Shown here: positions 60,710 through 64,000 of the stretch, in pieces | How positions within the stretch are numbered: position 1 is the first letter of the stretch | How the letters are laid out: every line of letters starts with the position of its first letter | DNA from: Curtobacterium sp. MCBD17_013 | Lineage (GTDB): Bacteria; Actinomycetota; Actinomycetes; Actinomycetales; Microbacteriaceae | Assembly: GCF_003234565.1 (NCBI RefSeq) | Contig: NZ_QKTU01000005.1 | Location: forward strand, 62,001-126,000 | Direction of reading: 5' to 3' | Length of the DNA stretch: 64,000 bases | Notes under the pieces: model-generated | The model's database searches: none | The model's input: the letters and a program-made list of their open reading frames with translations, nothing else | What the model was told of the DNA's origin: nothing | Made by a program: the position numbers and the translations under genes

Positions 60710-60883
60710 ATGTCGAGGACGTCAGCGTCGACGAAGTGGCGGGACCGCGCGGTTGCTGCGGAGGCGGATCGGGATGAGTGGGAGCGGAAGTACAACACCC
60801 TGCTCGGTCGTCTCGTCGAGGGGTTGGCGGGTGCGTTGGAGGACGGCGGGTACATCGGCTCGGGAGAGGAGTCGGAGCTGTGA
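60710..60883 (+). CDS. Small coiled-coil phage protein
   Basis: This 57-residue protein has a single long charged helix, RDRAVAAEADRDEWERKYNTLL, then a hydrophobic/acidic tail. The ATG at 60710 is preferred over an in-frame ATG at 60695 because AAGGAGA precedes it. Its stop overlaps the next gene's GTG. Function unknown. Confidence 0.65.
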   Translation: MSRTSASTKWRDRAVAAEADRDEWERKYNTLLGRLVEGLAGALEDGGYIGSGEESEL

Positions 60884-61146
60884 GTGACATTCCCGCGGCC
60901 GATCAAGCGCGTGCGTACCGGCTGGTGCTCGCGGCGATGACGGGCGATGACGTGCAACTGAACTTCACGCTGGGGGAGGTGTTGGAGGGCGGCGACCGGT
61001 CGGTGGTCAACGCGGTTGGGGCGCTGGTCGGGATCGCAGCGATGTCGGTCCGGCAGCTCTACCCGCAACAGCAGTCAGTCGAAGCCATCCGTCGGATGCT
61101 CGCCACGTTCGCGCTCGACGACCTGAACCCGACAACGGAGGACTGA
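60880..61146 (+). CDS. Small phage hypothetical protein
   Basis: This 88-residue protein begins with a GTG overlapping the preceding stop (GTGA): VSDIPAADQARAYRLVLAAM. Its core, NFTLGEVLEGGDRSVVNAVGAL then VGIAAMSVRQLYPQQQSVEA, is alpha-helical. No known domain. It is followed closely by the 44-residue ORF at 61149. Confidence 0.65.
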   Translation: MSDIPAADQARAYRLVLAAMTGDDVQLNFTLGEVLEGGDRSVVNAVGALVGIAAMSVRQLYPQQQSVEAIRRMLATFALDDLNPTTED

Positions 61147-61148
61147 CC

Positions 61149-61283
61149 ATGACCGATCCCAACCCCTTCCTGACCCGACTGTTCTCCCCGCCCGTTGAGG
61201 ACGCGGGAGACACTCCGAACGATTCCACCTCGCCGCCTGAGGAACCCACGTTCCTCGAGCAGCTCTTCAAGGCCAGCAACTGA
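61149..61283 (+). CDS. 44-residue phage peptide with two FLxxLF motifs
   Basis: Translation: MTDPNPFLTRLFSPPVEDAG, then DTPNDSTSPPEEPTFLEQLF and KASN. The acidic, proline-rich middle is flanked by NPFLTRLF and PTFLEQLF, so the same FLxxLF pattern occurs at both ends. This looks like a two-ended docking peptide. It starts 2 bp after the preceding stop, with coding-type third bases. Function unknown. Confidence 0.6.
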   Translation: MTDPNPFLTRLFSPPVEDAGDTPNDSTSPPEEPTFLEQLFKASN

Positions 61284-61311
61284 GCCGGCCGTACACAACA
61301 AGGAGAACAAC

Positions 61312-62133
61312 ATGAGCATCATGAACCTGACCGGCCCGTCCGCTTCGATGATCAACACGATCATCACCACCACCGAGAATCTCGGCGTCGCAGTGCCGAC
61401 GCCGGTTGCGGACGCGTACGCCCGATACACCAAGACCGACACCGCACTCCGCACCGTTTACGTCGGTGACGGCGCCCTCGCCACCGCCGTCCTCGCAGCC
61501 CTGGACGCCGGACAGGATCCGAATGTCGACCACGAGGTGCAGCGCATCGTCACCTCAGCAGCGGCCGGCAACGAGGCGGTCGCCACGCAGGTGCGCAGCA
61601 AGGTGTTGCAGGACCTGGTGGCAGCCCTCACGGACAGTGCTGACGACCTGGTGGCCGCGTGGCAGGAGCCGTTCAACGCCGCCGCTGCGGACATCGCGAC
61701 GACCGCCGCTCAGCTCGGCCCGATCAGCCTCGCCGCCACCGATGCGGTGGTTCGCCAGGGTGGCGAGGCTGCGGACCAGTGGGCGAAGGCCAGTCAGGCG
61801 AACGCCACCATCGACACCATCGTCGGTGCGTGGACGACGCTGGCGATGCAGACCCGGTTCGTGCCGCTGAACAACCGCAACGGGATGCTGCGGTTCACCG
61901 ACCCGACGTTCGATCAGTGGGACAGCATCCCGCTCAGCGAAGCGAAGTACAACGCATGGGACGCGTACGGCCTCGGGCTCAAGCTCAGCCTCGCGTCCTC
62001 TGCCGACTACATCGCACGGGGGCAGGCCATGGAAGCCGGCTACCAGCAGATCGCTGGCGCCGCGGCGGACACGGCGTCGGGCAAGCAGGACATGACGTTC
62101 GTGCAGGCCGCTCGGTCAGCGTTCGTGCGCTGA
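61312..62133 (+). CDS. Hypothetical phage protein
   Basis: This 273-residue protein has a strong AAGGAG site before its ATG at 61312, as expected for a highly expressed phage gene. It is Ala-rich and mostly helical (residues 60-180), with a C-terminal part RFVPLNNRNGMLRFTDPTFD and SIPLSEAKYNAWDAYGLG. No transmembrane segment or enzyme motif. A structural (for example capsid-associated) or regulatory role could be guessed, but it is not recognised. Confidence 0.7.
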   Translation: MSIMNLTGPSASMINTIITTTENLGVAVPTPVADAYARYTKTDTALRTVYVGDGALATAVLAALDAGQDPNVDHEVQRIVTSAAAGNEAVATQVRSKVLQDLVAALTDSADDLVAAWQEPFNAAAADIATTAAQLGPISLAATDAVVRQGGEAADQWAKASQANATIDTIVGAWTTLAMQTRFVPLNNRNGMLRFTDPTFDQWDSIPLSEAKYNAWDAYGLGLKLSLASSADYIARGQAMEAGYQQIAGAAADTASGKQDMTFVQAARSAFVR

Positions 62134-62234
62134 TCGACACCCCCGGGCACCCACCCCCCAGACGGCGGTGCCAAGGCCTCTGGGCCTTCGGAGAATCCCC
62201 CTCCGGCCAAAAAACGATTTGGAAGGCAACTGAC

Positions 62235-62510
62235 ATGACGGCCAAGAACACCGCCAGAACGGCCCAGGACAGCCCTCTGGGGCCTGTTGTGACCTCACTG
62301 GCAGACGCAACCGAGCTCGAACGCCGCGACCTCCTAGCGGTTGCTCGCTGGAAGATCGCGCGGGAGATCGACAACGGTGTCCCGGCACACGCGCTTGCTC
62401 GCCTCGTGGGGGAGCTCGGGCGGCTCGACAGCGAGATCCGGCATCTGGACGACCAGAGCATTATTCACGGCGACGTTCCAGACGGAATTTTCGACCCGTC
62501 CAAGTTGTGA
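62235..62510 (+). CDS. Small phage protein, terminase-small-subunit-like N-terminus
   Basis: This 91-residue protein has TSLADATELERRDLLAVARW followed by KIAREIDNGVPAHALARLVG and ELGRLDSEIRHLDDQ. The pattern LRD.LA.EID...P...LA.L...L....EIR.L resembles the N-terminal helical part of small terminase subunits in actinophages, but it is short and has no large subunit beside it. It ends right before a strong intrinsic terminator. The 101-bp gap before it shows no gene. Confidence 0.55.
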   Translation: MTAKNTARTAQDSPLGPVVTSLADATELERRDLLAVARWKIAREIDNGVPAHALARLVGELGRLDSEIRHLDDQSIIHGDVPDGIFDPSKL

Positions 62511-62524
62511 CGTAACACCCAAGG

Positions 62525-62565
62525 AAGACCCCGGCTCGCACTGGCGAGTCGGGGTCTTTTCTTTT
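62525..62565 (+). terminator. Intrinsic terminator with T-run
   Basis: Arms AAGACCCCGGCTCG / CGAGTCGGGGTCTT (one G-T wobble) around CACTGG, followed by TTCTTTT. It is the only clear classical terminator of the element and separates the early-gene string from the tape-measure gene. Confidence 0.85.
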
Positions 62566-62674
62566 CCCAAATGCTCCGGATATCGGCGGGCAACAACTAG
62601 AATGGGATTGGCGGAATGCTAACGGTGGGACTAAAGGCGTCGGCCATTCATCGACGCGGAATGAGGAACCACCA

Positions 62675-64000
62675 ATGGCAGATCGAAGCGTAAGCGTCTC
62701 CCTGACCGCGCAGGTCAACGGCTACATCTCCGGCATGCAGAAGGCTGCTGCGGAAACCCGGAACATGGGCTCCGAGGCTGAGAATCTGGCGAAGAAGAAG
62801 GAATCGTTCACTTCTCTGGGCATCGCTATCGGCGGTATCGGTGCGCTTGCTGCGGCCGGGTTCGCGTCCATGGTGAAGGCGACCGCCGATTTCGATGCGC
62901 AGATGGCGCAGGTGCAGACCCTTTCGCATGCGACTGCTGCGGAGATGACGGGGCTCCGGAACGCCGCCCTGACGATGGGGCAGGGCATCGGGTTCTCTGC
63001 CACGCAGGTTGCGGATGCGGAGACTGAGCTGACGAAGGCCGGCGTTTCGGTCAAGGATCAGCTTGGTGGTGCACTGAAGGGTGCGCTCGACTTGGCGGCG
63101 GCCGGTCAGCTGAATGTGGCTGATGCGACGTCGATTGCGGCGTCTGCGATGACACAGTTCAAGCTGAAGGGTGCGGACGTTCCCCACATCGCTGACCTGC
63201 TGGCGGCTGGTGCGGACAAGGCTCTTGGTTCGGTGCAGGATCTCGGCGAAGCACTGAAGTACGTGGGTCCGGTGTCGGAGTCGCTTGGAGTGTCGATCGA
63301 GCAGACCACGGGCGTGCTCGCGGAGTTCGCGCAGAACGGCATCATCGGCGAGCAGGCTGGCACGGAGCTGCGCGGTGTGCTGCTCTCACTGACTGCGCCG
63401 TCGCAGCTCGCGGCGCAGACGATGGAGAAGTACAACATCAACCTGTACGACGCGCAGGGGAACTTCATCGGCGTTGATGGTGCGGCGCAGCAGTTGAAGA
63501 AGAACCTGGGGCCGTTGGATCAGGCGACGCGGAACGCGGCGTTGGGGCAGATTTTCGGCAACGCGCAGATCACTGCGGCGAACGTTCTCTACGAGGGCGG
63601 GGCGAAGGCTGTCGACTCGTGGACGAACAAGGTCAACGACCAGGGGTTCGCGGCTGAGCAGGCGTCTGGCAAAATGAATTCCCTCAATGGGGACCTGTCA
63701 AAGCTGAAGGCGGCGCTCGAGTCCGCTGAAATTTCCACCGGTGAGGGTTCCACGGGCCTTCTGCGGTCAGCTACTCAGGGCCTCACGGGGCTCGTGTCGG
63801 CGTATGCGAGCGCGAGTCCTGTTGCGAAGGACCTGACGTTGGCGGTTGTTGGCGTGACGGCGGCGGTGGGGCTCTCTGGTGGCGCGTTCCTGGTGCTGGT
63901 GCCGAAGATCGCGGCGGCGAAGGCTGCGCTCACCGGCATGCAGGTGTCCGGGAAGTCGGCCGGCCTCGCGATCGGTTCGCTAACGGCTGGCATCACGCTT
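62675..64000 (+). CDS. Phage tail tape-measure protein (TP901 type), 5' part
   Basis: The ATG at 62675 opens a frame that runs off the right edge (442 residues visible). It starts MADRSVSVSLTAQVNGYISG and continues with FDAQMAQVQTLSHATAAEM, ATQVADAETELTKAGVSVKD and AADIA-type Ala-rich helices, then LGQIFGNAQITAANVLYEGG. These are hallmarks of the TP901 core domain, which sets tail length and is injected with the DNA. Its codons use many T endings (GCT, ACT), unlike the upstream phage genes. A weak GAGGA site precedes it. Confidence 0.92.
   Translation, partial: MADRSVSVSLTAQVNGYISGMQKAAAETRNMGSEAENLAKKKESFTSLGIAIGGIGALAAAGFASMVKATADFDAQMAQVQTLSHATAAEMTGLRNAALTMGQGIGFSATQVADAETELTKAGVSVKDQLGGALKGALDLAAAGQLNVADATSIAASAMTQFKLKGADVPHIADLLAAGADKALGSVQDLGEALKYVGPVSESLGVSIEQTTGVLAEFAQNGIIGEQAGTELRGVLLSLTAPSQLAAQTMEKYNINLYDAQGNFIGVDGAAQQLKKNLGPLDQATRNAALGQIFGNAQITAANVLYEGGAKAVDSWTNKVNDQGFAAEQASGKMNSLNGDLSKLKAALESAEISTGEGSTGLLRSATQGLTGLVSAYASASPVAKDLTLAVVGVTAAVGLSGGAFLVLVPKIAAAKAALTGMQVSGKSAGLAIGSLTAGITL

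Larger units (their letters stand above)
56794..64000. mobile_element. Prophage or phage-derived element in tRNA-Ser(GCT), right end outside the window
   Basis: The element begins at the tRNA 3' end with an integrase pointing back to the attachment site. It then has a divergent regulator/excisionase region, about ten mostly small same-strand genes with overlaps, a replication-type gene with iteron-like repeats, and a TP901-type tail tape-measure gene. Its DNA is somewhat less GC-rich than its surroundings in the regulator gene and in the tape measure. Terminase large subunit, portal and capsid genes are not seen in the first 7 kb. Confidence 0.85.

Noticed and set aside
62184-62220. Terminator before the gene at 62235
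   Set aside because: The hairpin-like sequence is followed by A residues on the + strand, not T, so it does not fit an intrinsic terminator in the direction of transcription.

Overview
The window is very GC-rich chromosomal DNA (third codon positions almost all G or C, frequent GTG starts, many 1-4 bp stop/start overlaps) from a high-GC Gram-positive actinobacterium. The mix of genes suggests a plant- or soil-associated Microbacteriaceae member such as Curtobacterium: EfeUOB under a DtxR-type iron box, a secreted GH6 cellulase, many TetR and SDR genes, and a MoxR-DUF58-transglutaminase operon. The genus is inferred from general character, not from a marker gene.

Layout. 0-9.9 kb is an accessory-looking run: a truncated quinone-oxidoreductase-like gene, a metallophosphoesterase, a TetR/DUF1772 pair with a clear operator, a lipoprotein, a divergent TetR / TetX-like flavin monooxygenase pair, two SDRs, a class A beta-lactamase lipoprotein and a threonine aldolase whose stop codon lies inside a 16-bp tandem repeat. 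9.9-14.5 kb carries catalase, PnuC and an Eis-type acetyltransferase, with two copies of a long palindromic repeat between genes. 14.8-19 kb holds a sugar-porter MFS gene and a secreted GH6 cellulase, divergent around a tandem pair of LacI/CebR-like operators. 19-25.6 kb is a tightly coupled catabolic operon of unknown substrate (duplicated Lrp/AsnC regulator, CE4 deacetylase, MHS-type transporter, SDR, ketopantoate-reductase-like enzyme, M20 peptidase).

26-36 kb contains tRNA-Arg(ACG), dienelactone hydrolase, zwf, an SDR divergent from an oxidoreductase/isomerase pair, 5-oxoprolinase genes (pxpA and a pxpB-pxpC fusion) and a pyruvate oxidase. 36-44.5 kb contains a DHA2-type exporter with divergent TetR, efeUOB with its iron box, a TRIC-family channel and a glycosyltransferase. 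44.6-56.1 kb contains a CPA1 antiporter, the MoxR/DUF58/transglutaminase operon, an acetamidase, a small Excalibur protein, a Fic protein with its own palindromic operator, and an ABC exporter.

From tRNA-Ser(GCT) at 56.7 kb to the right edge lies an integrated phage-like element. It has a tyrosine integrase next to the tRNA, a divergent regulator/excisionase switch, a string of small overlapping genes, a replication-type protein whose gene contains iteron-like repeats, unknown small proteins and the start of a tail tape-measure gene. No terminase large subunit, portal or capsid gene is recognisable before the tape measure. Convergent gene ends throughout the window are marked by GC-rich hairpins, often with CGGGAGG/CCTCCCG arms and no T-run.
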